Shown one piece after another: positions 56,490 to 64,000 of a stretch of DNA of 64,000 bases. The notes under the pieces are model-generated. The model was not told the origin of the DNA and did not search any database. It saw only the letters and a program-made list of their open reading frames with translations. Both the position numbers and the translations under genes were made by a program. Source of the stretch: Laceyella tengchongensis (GTDB lineage: Bacteria > Bacillota > Bacilli > Thermoactinomycetales > Thermoactinomycetaceae); NCBI RefSeq assembly GCF_900182735.1, contig NZ_FXTU01000007.1, forward strand, positions 84,153 through 148,152, read 5' to 3'. How positions within the stretch are numbered: the first letter of the stretch is position 1; each line of letters opens with the position of its first letter.

Positions 56490-56504
56490 ATTGGTATAGA
56501 CAAT
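56490..56504. promoter_or_regulatory. NagR/DasR-type operator (dre) before nagE
   Basis: ATTGGTATAGACAAT, close to the dre sequence of the GntR-family GlcNAc repressor NagR (YvoA) recalled from B. subtilis. It lies just after the predicted transcription start, suited to repression. Confidence 0.7.
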
Positions 56505-56518
56505 ATACCTTTGAATTA

Positions 56519-56554
56519 ATCATATCGCATTTTGCGAAAATGTAAACCTTTTCA
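56519..56554 (-). promoter_or_regulatory. nagE promoter overlapped by a cre-like site
   Basis: Minus strand TTTACA (56541-56546), 16-base spacer, TATGAT (56519-56524). TGAAAAGGTTTACA (56541-56554) matches the CcpA cre consensus TGWAANCGNTNWCA with one mismatch and covers the -35. Confidence 0.6.
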
Positions 56555-56766
56555 CCCCAACCATTTCTTTGCATGTGATATGGATAAAGGTCAAAGAGGT
56601 ATATGATCTATTCCTTTTCTGTTTATCGGTTTCCTCTTTATATTCTGCTTGATTTCACTTAAAACTGTTATAATTCCCCTTAAAACTCCTTTCTCCAAAG
56701 TATGTCCGTTTGCAACTGTCACGCATGCATCAGTCCTGAACCCGTCCTTAAGACGCAACCTGACGT

Positions 56767-56804
56767 AAAACAGGCGGGAACGACTATTATACCGCAACCC
56801 GCCT
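56767..56804 (-). terminator. rsmI terminator
   Basis: Perfect 7-bp stem AGGCGGG/CCCGCCT with a 19-base loop, followed by GTTTTACG on the minus strand, about 50 bases after the rsmI stop. Confidence 0.65.
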
Positions 56805-56852
56805 CTAGTCTGAACATGAAATTCTGTTTCATCGGCATAATCATTGGATGAA

Positions 56853-57728
56853 TTACTCAGATCCCTTATGATACATGTTGTAAATTTCTCTTTTGGGCAC
56901 ACCCCGTTCTTGGGCCGCTTGCAAAATGGCCTCTTTCTTGCTACTTCCTTTCTCGATGATCGCCTCAACATGATCGATCACGGACAGCCCTTCCCACCAA
57001 GAGGGTTGCTCTTCCTCTCGCACCTCCCCTGCCCCTTCTACGACAATGACATACTCCCCCCGCGGACCTTGTTCTTTAATAAAAGCCAAACAGTCCACCA
57101 AATTGCCGCGCAACCACTCTTCATGTTTTTTCGTCAATTCGCGAGGTATGGCCACGCGTCTGTTTCCCAACACCTCCAACAAATCGGTCAACATCTCGGG
57201 CAAACGATGGGGAGCCTCATACAAAAGCAAGGTGGCGGGCGCATTTTTCCATTTAGCCAATTCCTCTTTCCGCCCTTTACTCGAACGCGGCAGAAACCCG
57301 ATAAACAAGAAGGGTTGCGTGGGCAAACCGGATGCCACTAACGCCGTCAACGCAGCATTGGGACCCGGAATCGGCACAACAGTGATCCCTTCTGTCACCG
57401 CCTGGCGCACGACTTCTTCACCCGGATCAGAAATACCGGGTAACCCCGCATCACTGACCAGCGCAATTCGCATCCCTTTTTTTAATTTCCCAACCAATTC
57501 CGCTCCTCGTTTCTGCTCATTATGCTCGTGATAACTCACCAACGGTGTCGACAGCCCCAAATGGTTTAGCAATTTGCGCGTGTGCCGGGTGTCTTCCGCA
57601 GCAATTAAATCCACCTCAGCCAATATGGCTTTCGCGCGATCACTCATGTCTTGCAAATTGCCGATTGGTGTCCCCACTATGTACAAGATGCCTTGATTCT
57701 CATCCGCAAAACTCTTTTGCCGTTCCAT
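56853..57728 (-). CDS. rsmI: 16S rRNA 2'-O-methyltransferase RsmI
   Basis: Methylates C1402 ribose of 16S rRNA. 291 residues of the tetrapyrrole-methylase fold: GILYIVGTPIGNLQDMSDRA, IAAEDTRHTRKLLNHLGL, ALVSDAGLPGISDPGEE, PIPGPNAALTALVASGLPTQ, FLPRSSKGRKEEL. GGGGAG lies 5 bases before the ATG at 57728. B. subtilis yabC, next to abrB. Confidence 0.95.
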   Translation of the reverse strand: MERQKSFADENQGILYIVGTPIGNLQDMSDRAKAILAEVDLIAAEDTRHTRKLLNHLGLSTPLVSYHEHNEQKRGAELVGKLKKGMRIALVSDAGLPGISDPGEEVVRQAVTEGITVVPIPGPNAALTALVASGLPTQPFLFIGFLPRSSKGRKEELAKWKNAPATLLLYEAPHRLPEMLTDLLEVLGNRRVAIPRELTKKHEEWLRGNLVDCLAFIKEQGPRGEYVIVVEGAGEVREEEQPSWWEGLSVIDHVEAIIEKGSSKKEAILQAAQERGVPKREIYNMYHKGSE

Positions 57729-57791
57729 ACCAACTCCCCTTTCTTCGGTCACGCTGCCCGCATTTTGTTTGCCCTTGGCGCATCTGCCCCC

Positions 57792-58073
57792 TCACAACTC
57801 CTCCAACCTGTCTGCCAACGGCCCATGGGTACGAATCAACCGCCATTTTTGCTCCCTTGTCAATTGCTTGATTTCCCATTCCCGCCGTAGCGCCCAGCTT
57901 CGATCTCCTCCCGTTTCCACATATCTCACCGTCACGGGACGCCGGGTGCGTGTATACTTAGACGCCCTCCCCTGTGCATGCTGGCGAAGGCGGCGCTTTA
58001 AATCACAAGTGATTCCTGTATACAGGGTGCCGTCACTGCATTCCAACATATACACCACATATGGTTTCCCCAT
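57792..58073 (-). CDS. GIY-YIG nuclease-domain protein (YazA family)
   Basis: 93 residues with the GIY-YIG fold in its UvrC-like small form: YVVYMLECSDGTLYTGITCD, RRLRQHAQGRASKYTRTRRP, and WEIKQLTREQKWRLI. AAGGTGG lies 7 bases before the ATG at 58073. The long frame to 58430 runs through the yabA gene and is rejected. Between yabA and rsmI; the B. subtilis methyltransferase yabB is missing. Confidence 0.92.
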   Translation of the reverse strand: MGKPYVVYMLECSDGTLYTGITCDLKRRLRQHAQGRASKYTRTRRPVTVRYVETGGDRSWALRREWEIKQLTREQKWRLIRTHGPLADRLEEL

Positions 58074-58161
58074 CATTTTCCCACCTTGGAAGCAATTGCG
58101 GAGCCAGAGTCTTGTTACGGCAGCCGACGATGGATTCACCGAAAAAGCCCCGCCAGTAAAG

Positions 58162-58211
58162 AAAAAACGCCGGCGTCTGGGCAAGATTATGCGCCCAGAC
58201 CTCCCAGCGTT
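58162..58211 (-). terminator. yabA terminator
   Basis: Large hairpin: GTCTGGGC/GCCCAGAC with a 10-base loop, extended by AACGC-GG pairing with CC-GCGTT, and TTTTTTC on the minus strand. Confidence 0.85.
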
Positions 58212-58584
58212 ATTTTTCCTTTGATGATTTATTGAGAAAAGCGATACAGAATAGGCAATCTCCATCACCTCTAAGCCGTCCGTAATGGACATTGCATATG
58301 TGGAATCCTTCGTCATACAGATTCGACAGATGGTTGACGCCTTTGTGTGTGGACTCGTCCTCCACTTCGGCTTTTTGGGAAGGGGGCAACTTTTCGGTTT
58401 GTTGTGGCAAAGGTGGTTCTTTGGCCACAAACAATTCTTTCAAACGCTGGTTTTCCATCACCAATCTGGTGTTCTCTTCAATCAATTCGACAATCTGTTC
58501 TTTTAAGCCACCCAACCCTTTATACATCTCACCAATCTGTTGCTCCATTTGGGCAACCCGTTTAAAGATTTCTTCTTTGTCCAA
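58210..58584 (-). CDS. yabA: Replication initiation control protein YabA
   Basis: Binds DnaA and DnaN to prevent over-initiation. 124 residues: N-terminal leucine zipper (KEQIVELIEENTRLVMENQR) and a C-terminal zinc domain HICNVHYGRLRGDGDCLFC. Confidence 0.95.
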   Translation of the reverse strand: MDKEEIFKRVAQMEQQIGEMYKGLGGLKEQIVELIEENTRLVMENQRLKELFVAKEPPLPQQTEKLPPSQKAEVEDESTHKGVNHLSNLYDEGFHICNVHYGRLRGDGDCLFCIAFLNKSSKEK

Positions 58585-58637
58585 GCCCCCCCACCTCGTT
58601 TAACACCCAAGTGGTTAGTTTCTTCACTTGCGACTGA

Positions 58638-59462
58638 TTAGACTCTGCTGGCTTGCGGCGAACGTTTGCCTTTGACATTGTGAAGCAGATGTTCCACCAC
58701 AGCCCCTGTCTCCCTTAATTCGACCTGCACCCTACGCTCAAGCAGATTGAGAGCCACCACCCGGCCTTCGCCATCAGGTGTTGAAATCCGCTCTCCGATG
58801 TCCGGCAACAGTTGCTTGGCTTCTTCATAAATATCATTCTCATACTTCAAACAGCACATCAACCGGCCGCACAAGCCTGAGATTTTGGTTGGATTTAGCG
58901 AAAGATTTTGGTCTTTCGCCATTTTGATTGAAACAGGCTCAAAATCACCCAAAAACGAAGAACAGCATAACACCCGGCCACACGGCCCGATACCCCCAAG
59001 CATTTTTGCTTCATCACGCACACCGATTTGGCGCAGTTCAATCCGTGTTCGGAACACTGCGGCCAAATCACGCACAAGCTCTCGAAAGTCAACTCGGCCA
59101 TCCGCCGTGAAATAAAATATGATCTTATTGCGATCAAACGTATACTCGGCATCAACCAATTTCATTTCCAACTCATGTTGGTTGATTTTCTCTTGGCACA
59201 CTTTCAACGCCGCTTTCGCCGCCCGGCGGTTCTCTTCCATTTGCTCAGTATCTCCAACTGTCGCAATCCGTAACACTTTTTTGAGCGGCAACACCACTTC
59301 GTCTTCCCTGACATGGCGGATTCCCATCACGACACTGCCATATTCTATGCCTCGCACCGTTTCCACTATCACGCGGTCGCCTTGTTCGACTTTGTGATCA
59401 ACAGGATCAAAATAGTATATCTTACCCGCTTGTCTAAAGCGAACCCCAATCACTCTTAACAC
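58638..59462 (-). CDS. ricT: RicT (YaaT, PSP1-domain) protein
   Basis: Subunit of the RicAFT Fe-S complex that affects RNase Y, sporulation and competence. 274 residues: PSP1 region with cysteines in GIGPCGRVLCCSSFLGDF and ISGLCGRLMCCLKYEND. Starts GTG at 59462, AGGAGG about 9 bases upstream. Confidence 0.94.
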   Translation of the reverse strand: MLRVIGVRFRQAGKIYYFDPVDHKVEQGDRVIVETVRGIEYGSVVMGIRHVREDEVVLPLKKVLRIATVGDTEQMEENRRAAKAALKVCQEKINQHELEMKLVDAEYTFDRNKIIFYFTADGRVDFRELVRDLAAVFRTRIELRQIGVRDEAKMLGGIGPCGRVLCCSSFLGDFEPVSIKMAKDQNLSLNPTKISGLCGRLMCCLKYENDIYEEAKQLLPDIGERISTPDGEGRVVALNLLERRVQVELRETGAVVEHLLHNVKGKRSPQASRV

Positions 59463-59788
59463 GTAAGCAATCCCTCCTGCATTGCCCTACCAGTCCCAGT
59501 ACGGCCAGAGGTTGCGTCCGATTCCTCTACCCTGTCAACCGTTTCCTCCTGCAAAACCGTCATCTATTCATCAACGAATGGTTTATTCTTTCTAGAAGGG
59601 GCAGAAAATTCCCCTTCTATCATTCTATCACCTGATAACAAAAATGGGCAAACGCTTCTTTCAATTTGCCATGGTGGTTTTCTGCCATTCTTTCCAATTG
59701 CCAACCATTTGTGCCCAGCAATAAGAAACGTTTTTTGACAGGGGGTGAAACAGGGGGAGTCATATGATCTCATGAGGTGACCGGTTCA
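59463..59788. other. Intergenic region where holB would be expected
   Basis: 326 bases between ricT and tmk. B. subtilis has darA, yaaR and holB here; no frame matches them. A 47-codon frame on the minus strand (59620-59763, beginning MTPPVSPPVKKRFLLLGTNG) has no ribosome site. A hairpin GGCAAA/TTTGCC with CATTTTTG (59639-59672) may terminate tmk, and AGAAGGGG/CCCCTTCT lies at 59595-59619. Confidence 0.55.
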
Positions 59789-60424
59789 TTAGCTTTTGAT
59801 TTGGGCCAATGAACAAAAATCCTGCATGATTCTCTCACTGATCTTCTCCACAGACATTCGCCCATCCAACACCACATACCGTTCTGGTTTCTCTTGGGCA
59901 AGGCTTAAATAGCCTGAACGCACGCGCTCATGGAACATCTTCTCTTTCGATTCCATTCGATCCTTCTTAAGTCCGCGCTTTTGCATCCGCTCTTCGCCGA
60001 GCTCGACTGGAACATCTAACAAGTACGTTCGATCTGGCACCAGACCATTTGTGGCCCAGTGATTAATCCAGCGGATTTCATCCAAGCTCCAGCGCGCGCC
60101 ATGCCCTTGATAAGCCAAACTGGAATCCACATACCGGTCACTTAGCACCACTTCTCCGCGCGCCAAGGCCGGTCGTATCACTTCTTCCACCAATTGTGCC
60201 CGGGACGCTGCATACAGCAGTGTTTCCGTGCGTTGTTTCATGTCACTGCATTCGGGGTTGTGAAGCACCATGCTTCGAATCAAATCGCCTATATACGTGC
60301 CGCCTGGTTCCCGCACTTGAACGCAAGGGATTCCCCGTTCTTTCAAGTTTTGGGCCAGCCGGTTGATTTGCGTTGATTTTCCAGCACCTTCAGGCCCTTC
60401 AAATGTAATGAATAATCCTCTCAC
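59789..60424 (-). CDS. tmk: Thymidylate kinase
   Basis: Phosphorylates dTMP. 211 residues: P-loop FITFEGPEGAGKSTQINRLA, VREPGGTYIGDLIRS, VVLSDRYVDSSLAYQGHGA. GGAGG lies 7 bases before the GTG at 60424. It starts inside the end of the decarboxylase-like gene. Confidence 0.95.
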   Translation of the reverse strand: MRGLFITFEGPEGAGKSTQINRLAQNLKERGIPCVQVREPGGTYIGDLIRSMVLHNPECSDMKQRTETLLYAASRAQLVEEVIRPALARGEVVLSDRYVDSSLAYQGHGARWSLDEIRWINHWATNGLVPDRTYLLDVPVELGEERMQKRGLKKDRMESKEKMFHERVRSGYLSLAQEKPERYVVLDGRMSVEKISERIMQDFCSLAQIKS

Positions 60425-60446
60425 AACAAATCCTCCACCATTCCTA

Positions 60447-61883
60447 TCATTCAATTGCTGTCAGGGTCGGGACTTCTCCTTCATGCCTAATCCCTCTAAC
60501 CCGCCCCCCCGCATGGATTACGTCTGTTATATAATCAATCCCAGCCTCCGTCAAACGCTCCCCAGGCAAAACAAGGGGAACTCCTGGCGGGTAAGGAACG
60601 ATCATTTCCGCCGCGATCATGCCCACTGCTTGATGCAATGGCACCCTCCGTTTGGGCCGCCTTCTCAATTGCGCCCAAGACAGATCCGCTTTTCGCCATT
60701 GCGGCAGGCTGGGCGGGTGCGCCAGTTTGGTTTTAGGCAACAGCGGTACCACTTTATCCAAGCGCCGCAATGCCTCGGTCAGGCGAACCAAATCCGTCGG
60801 CGTGGTTCCCATGGTGAATACAAACAGTACCGCTTCATGATCCGCCATCTCAGTGTAAACACCTTGAGATGCCAGCCATTCGGACAGCTGATAACCTGTC
60901 ACACCTTGACCAGCGGTTAAACTCAATTTTAGCGGATCACGGAGTCCTGGGGGACGCCGTTCCGACAAATGACGCAAAGCTTTAATATTTCCCCGGAAAT
61001 CTTGCAATCGACTCAACAATTCGACTAATACTGCTTCCCCCTTTGTCGCCATCATGCGCCTAGTCACATCAAGGGAAGCCATCAATGGATAGGAAGGACT
61101 GCTAGATTGAATCACCTTCAGCCAATGCGCCACCTCATCCGCATTGATTCGGCTTCCTTTTAGATGCATCATGGAAGACATCGTCATAGAGGAGAGCATC
61201 TTATGGGTGGACTGAATGGATACATCCACCCCACCGTCCATGGCTGACGGCGGCAATCCGGGAGCAAATCCCAAGTGCGCCCCATGGGCTTCATCCACAA
61301 CCAATGGCACACCATACCGATGACACACTTTCGCCAATTCCGCGACGGGCTGCACCAATCCCCAGTAAGTAGGGCTCGTCAACACCACCCCTTTTGCATC
61401 GGGGTGAAGACGAAGAACCTGTTCCAACACCTCCGGGTCAAGGGGACGCTCTTGTCCATCATCATCTACGCCCGCACTGAGATATACCGGAAGTGCGCCA
61501 GCTAACATGCAGGCATGAAACACGGATTGATGGCAGTTTCGCCCGACGATCAATGTTTCCCCAGGACGGCAAAGAGCCAGCACACTTGCCAGATTTCCCG
61601 CCGTCGTCCCTCCCACCAAAAAGAAGGTCCGATCCGCGCGAAAAAGGTCAGCGGCCAACAGCTCAGCATCCTGAATCACTCCCGTTGCATCGTGCAAATC
61701 ATCCAGTTCTCCCACCTCTGTTAGATCCAACTCCAACAACGGGGAAAACCAAGACTTGCTTTTTTCATCAAAAGCGCTCCCTTGCTTATGTCCTGGCACA
61801 TGAAAATTGGCGCATGAACGTTGACGGTGCGCTAACAACGCATCAAACAATGGTGCTTTCTCCTGCTCCGGCTTGTGCTTCAA
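60447..61883 (-). CDS. Ornithine/lysine/arginine decarboxylase-family PLP enzyme (YaaO-like)
   Basis: 478 residues of the bacterial Orn/Lys/Arg decarboxylase group I/III: NFHVPGHKQGSAFD near residue 26, FFLVGGTTAGNLASVLALCR, VVDEAHGAHLGFAPGLPPSA, PLP Lys in QSTHKMLSSMTMSSMMH, and a C-terminal GMIAAEMIVPYPPGVPLVLP. It is at the place of B. subtilis yaaO, in front of tmk. Product is probably a polyamine or cadaverine, but substrate cannot be judged. Confidence 0.92.
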   Translation of the reverse strand: MKHKPEQEKAPLFDALLAHRQRSCANFHVPGHKQGSAFDEKSKSWFSPLLELDLTEVGELDDLHDATGVIQDAELLAADLFRADRTFFLVGGTTAGNLASVLALCRPGETLIVGRNCHQSVFHACMLAGALPVYLSAGVDDDGQERPLDPEVLEQVLRLHPDAKGVVLTSPTYWGLVQPVAELAKVCHRYGVPLVVDEAHGAHLGFAPGLPPSAMDGGVDVSIQSTHKMLSSMTMSSMMHLKGSRINADEVAHWLKVIQSSSPSYPLMASLDVTRRMMATKGEAVLVELLSRLQDFRGNIKALRHLSERRPPGLRDPLKLSLTAGQGVTGYQLSEWLASQGVYTEMADHEAVLFVFTMGTTPTDLVRLTEALRRLDKVVPLLPKTKLAHPPSLPQWRKADLSWAQLRRRPKRRVPLHQAVGMIAAEMIVPYPPGVPLVLPGERLTEAGIDYITDVIHAGGRVRGIRHEGEVPTLTAIE

Positions 61884-61902
61884 TTATTCTCTCCCCCTTT
61901 AA

Positions 61903-61934
61903 AAGAAAAAAGACTGGATTACGGATTCCAGTCT
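61903..61934 (-). terminator. gin terminator
   Basis: Perfect 8-bp stem AGACTGGA/TCCAGTCT with an 8-base loop, followed by TTTTTTCTTTT on the minus strand. It sits right before the decarboxylase start. Confidence 0.88.
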
Positions 61935-62061
61935 GATGCTTTTCACTCCAAACAGTTTTACTCTATCATGACCAGCCTAGGCCACTTCGTAACTTTCTTC
62001 CATAGGCAGTACGGTGACCCAAAGCCAGCCGCACCGATCATATCGCACTGTCAATCTGAAT

Positions 62062-62244
62062 TCAATGGGCCAGCAATCTCCTTAAACGCCAAACATAATA
62101 AAGATAAACAGGATCCTCTACTTTACTTTTTACCATTTCCGTTTCACATGTACAACAAATTTGTTTGCCCAAAATCTCCAGACTCTCATGTTGCTCTTGA
62201 CCGCAAATCAAACAAATTTGGGGCCGCTGATTCCCTTCCACCAT
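62062..62244 (-). CDS. csfB: Anti-sigma factor Gin (CsfB)
   Basis: Inhibitor of sigma-G and sigma-E during sporulation. 60 residues: RPQICLICGQEQHESLEILG and KQICCTCETEM give the two zinc pairs, and DPVYLYYVWRLRRL matches the C-terminal helix of CsfB. AAGGTGG is 5 bases before the ATG at 62244. In B. subtilis it also follows the rrnA operon. xpaC and yaaN, normally between csfB and yaaO, are missing. Confidence 0.9.
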   Translation of the reverse strand: MVEGNQRPQICLICGQEQHESLEILGKQICCTCETEMVKSKVEDPVYLYYVWRLRRLLAH

Positions 62245-62259
62245 CGCCACCACCTTCAA

Positions 62260-63119
62260 CTTTTATCTCCATTATTTTCAACTTCCGCAATCTTTAAACA
62301 GGTTCGTGCGCATAAACAGCAAGCCAAGCTTCACTTAGCTCATCTCATCTATTTCAATCGTTCTTGATCAGTCCAAACAGCGCTAATCAAGAAGGGGGTA
62401 TCGAACAGGCGGACTCTCTCCAACATGCGCCATCTATGGGTAACACATGTTGCAGTTAGTTAACATTTTATTCAACAGCCATGATAAATATTTTTTATAA
62501 GACGTTGGTTAAGATATAAGACAAAAAGGGGTTTTCTTATGTTGCAGAGCAAACAGATATTGTTCTATATCTTTGGGTTGTTTATCCCGGTCAACCTGAT
62601 GCTCCGGACTTTTTTATGGCATTTGCACCACCGGCAAACGAAGCACTCACGCTGAATCCCGTCTATCGGCCGGCATGCCCCCTTGAAGCTACACTGGCGG
62701 CAAGAAGCCGTGCGGAATCCCGTTTACAATGCACATGTGAGCAAAGATGGACGTCGGCTGTTCATAACCTCCTGGGATGAAAGGTCACATAACGCTGGTC
62801 AAATATGCCTTTGTGAACAACATGTGATCACCCCGCATCGTCTACATAGACTAACCTTTCATCCCTTTGGCATGCCTTTTGTGCAGTTGCAGTCATGGAA
62901 GACTTAAACTCCCGAGCCGCCTTGACTAACACTCTCCATGTAAATCGAAAGTTGCTCAGAAGAGAGTATGACTTAAGCAAATCACACTAAGCCGCTGTGG
63001 CTGATGTTAGTTTCAAACTGTGGAAGATATCTGCATGCTGTCGTTCGGGCTGATTCGCTTAAAAAACAGGTAACACCATCAGAAGACCACCCGATATTTC
63101 CCACATCTGCTCCTATTCA
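62260..63119. other. Long mostly non-coding region between gin and the rRNA operon
   Basis: Holds the gin upstream region, the possible 38-residue gene, and a following open frame (62656-62907, plus strand) with protein-like composition including NAHVSKDGRRLFITSWDE, which resembles a beta-propeller blade. This frame has only a TTG start and no ribosome site, so it may be a gene fragment. The rest has no recognisable feature. Confidence 0.4.
62539..62655 (+). CDS. Possible small membrane protein, 38 residues
   Basis: ATG at 62539 with AAGGGG 7 bases upstream, stop TGA at 62653-62655. The product starts MLQSKQILFYIFGLFIPVNL with one hydrophobic segment (7-27) and a basic His/Arg-rich tail. A candidate promoter TTAACA-17-GATAAA lies at 62460-62488. 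The same frame stays open after the stop to 62907. No family recognised; it could be spurious. Confidence 0.35.
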   Translation: MLQSKQILFYIFGLFIPVNLMLRTFLWHLHHRQTKHSR

Positions 63120-63545
63120 TCTCTGCTATATGGTTAGAGCGTATTTTGGTTTGCCAGACACGTTTTTAGAGCATGACTGATGAATGGGCCAGCGGATCTA
63201 AACTGTTCTTATTGCTTCACCTATGACGTGCCACTCATTGGGAAACTCGTTTTCCGGCGCTTTCAGCTATCAACTTTTTTTCCAGGCATGTTCTAGAGTA
63301 TGTCTGATATTGATTAGCACCATTGTCTCATTCACTTCACGCGTGGCGAGACTTACCTGGAAAAGATTTTTTCGCTACTTCGATCCCACCAACTTGGTTT
63401 ACCAAACACATTCTAGGCGTGTCTGATGAATAGACTAGCGGCTCCAAAACCATTTACTTGTGCATCGGCGCTCCTCGAGAAAAGATTTTTCCGCTGCTTC
63501 TTCCCTACCAACTTGATTTGCCACACACCCTAGAGACTCTCGTAT
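63120..63545. repeat. Degenerate tandem repeat, about 120 bp, four copies
   Basis: Four related blocks with a CCA anchor at 63154, 63282, 63402 and 63521 (intervals 128, 120, 119). Blocks 3 and 4 share AAAAGATTTTT, CGCT-CTTC, CCTACCAACTTG or CCCACCAACTTG, and ATTTGCCACAC or GTTTACCAAACAC; blocks 1 to 3 share GACTGATGAAT-like GTCTGATGAATAG or TGTCTGATATTGAT. No frame crosses them. 63546-63840 holds nothing further apart from a small GCACTGCC/GGCAGTGC hairpin at 63779-63805. Confidence 0.65.
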
Positions 63546-63840
63546 TACTCGACAGCCGCATTTGACTGTCTGTTGCCGCTCATTCCGCTGAACGGATTCA
63601 TAGACAGCACCCTTGAGCGTTTTTCATTGAAAATACGTAATGGAACTTTTAAATAAGCAACCCCACTAATCATCGTACAAGAAGTGGGCAGCAGAACATC
63701 TCCGGGCTCACCTCACCCATGTGGCATGAAGCCCGCTCGCTCCTTTTGTTCCAAGCAAGGGTGAATCGGTTCCAAACAGCACTGCCCCTTGGCCACTGGC
63801 AGTGCCATATGATGAATCAACTTGCTAATATAAACAAAGC

Positions 63841-63872
63841 AAAAACCCCCACTTCATTCTGAAGTGGGGGTT
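63841..63872 (-). terminator. rrn operon terminator
   Basis: Perfect 13-bp stem AACCCCCACTTCA/TGAAGTGGGGGTT with a 3-base loop, then TTTGC on the minus strand, 5 bases after 5S. Confidence 0.93.
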
Positions 63873-63876
63873 AGTA

Positions 63877-63992
63877 GCCTGGCAACGACCTACTCTCCCA
63901 GGGCTTAAGCCCAAGTACCATCGGCGCTGGAGGGCTTAACTTCCGTGTTCGGTATGGGAACGGGTGGGTCCCCTCCGCCATCATCACCAGAC
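63877..63992 (-). rRNA. rrf: 5S ribosomal RNA
   Basis: The minus strand contains the conserved 5S core CCCGTTCCCATACCGAACAC, GGAAGTTAAGC and GCGCCGATGGTA, with terminal helix GTCTGGTG pairing with GTTGCCAGGC. Length 116. It is the last gene of an rRNA operon; the 23S and 16S genes must lie to the right, outside. Confidence 0.95.
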
Positions 63993-64000
63993 GTTATGTT

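Noticed and set aside
56591..56971. 126-codon minus-strand frame between rsmI and nagE
   Set aside because: Most of its first third lies inside rsmI and it crosses the rsmI terminator; no ribosome site and no recognisable family.
57792..58430. 212-residue version of the GIY-YIG protein
   Set aside because: The first 120 codons lie antisense to nothing but inside yabA in another frame and across the yabA terminator; the domain begins at 58073.
59595..59619. Hairpin AGAAGGGG/CCCCTTCT as a tmk terminator
   Set aside because: Neither strand has a T-run after it; the hairpin at 59639-59672 fits better.
59564..59773. 69-codon minus-strand frame in the tmk-ricT gap
   Set aside because: Composition is not protein-like, no ribosome site, and hairpins run through it.
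63120..63545. CRISPR array
   Set aside because: The units are diverged along the whole length and have no identical short repeats with unique spacers.

Overview
This window comes from the chromosome of an endospore-forming Firmicute of the order Bacillales. The gene order from the 5S rRNA at the right end, through gin, tmk, ricT, yabA, rsmI, abrB, metS, tatD, rnmV, rsmA, veg, sspF, ispE, purR, ridA, spoVG, glmU, prs, ctc, pth, fin, mfd, spoVT, mazG, rqcP, yabP, yabQ, divIC, tRNA-Met, spoIIE, tilS, hpt, ftsH, coaX, hslO and cysK to the folate genes, dusB and lysS, is the conserved origin-proximal block known from Bacillus subtilis. Sporulation genes (spoIIE, spoVT, spoVG, sspF, fin, gin, yabP, yabQ) show that the host makes endospores. 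The balanced base composition and the accessory content (a Tad-type pilus locus, a short Hsp70/GrpE pair, NurA/HerA) would fit a Thermoactinomycetaceae-like genome; that family-level guess is inference. Almost every gene is on the minus strand, so the origin most likely lies beyond the right edge.

Layout, left to right. 1-4447: a Tad/Flp-type pilus operon (cpaE, A24 prepilin peptidase, cpaB, cpaF and a tadB cut by the window edge; transcription runs leftward). 4846-7215: an Hsp70 without the C-terminal lid and a GrpE-like partner. 7776-7910: a 44-residue zinc-ribbon protein. 8117-17005: lysS, dusB, folK, folB, folP, pabC, pabA (no pabB), cysK, hslO, coaX. 17097-23725: ftsH, hpt, tilS, spoIIE, with a Spo0A-type promoter before spoIIE. 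24020-26155: a DUF402 protein, two Met tRNAs and NamZ. 26385-31818: divIC, yabQ, yabP, rqcP, mazG, a SpoVB-like flippase, spoVT. 32229-40936: prsA, mfd, fin, pth, rplY/ctc, prs, glmU. 41133-47309: spoVG, ridA, purR, ispE, sspF, veg, ykuK-like, rsmA, rnmV, tatD. 47475-51169: two tandem signal peptidases and metS behind a T-box. 51259-54069: HerA and NurA. 54388-54660: abrB, the only confident plus-strand gene. 55000-56454: a GlcNAc-type PTS transporter with NagR-like and CcpA-like sites. 56853-62244: rsmI, a GIY-YIG protein, yabA, ricT, tmk, an ornithine/lysine/arginine decarboxylase-family gene, gin. 62260-63840: mostly non-coding DNA with a degenerate 120-bp tandem repeat. 63877-63992: 5S rRNA, the end of an rrn operon whose larger genes lie to the right.

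The start codons were re-chosen by eye from Shine-Dalgarno spacing, and many coding regions are shorter than their longest reading frame. The regulatory sites were read directly: T-box, Spo0A box at abrB, long-spacer promoter at spoIIE, sigma-H promoter at spoVG, sigma-G-like promoters at spoVT and sspF, tandem consensus promoters at veg, and dre and cre sites at the GlcNAc PTS gene. Compared with B. subtilis, pabB, holB, darA, yaaR, yabB, yabE, yabG, yabS, yabT, xpaC and yaaN are missing from their usual slots.
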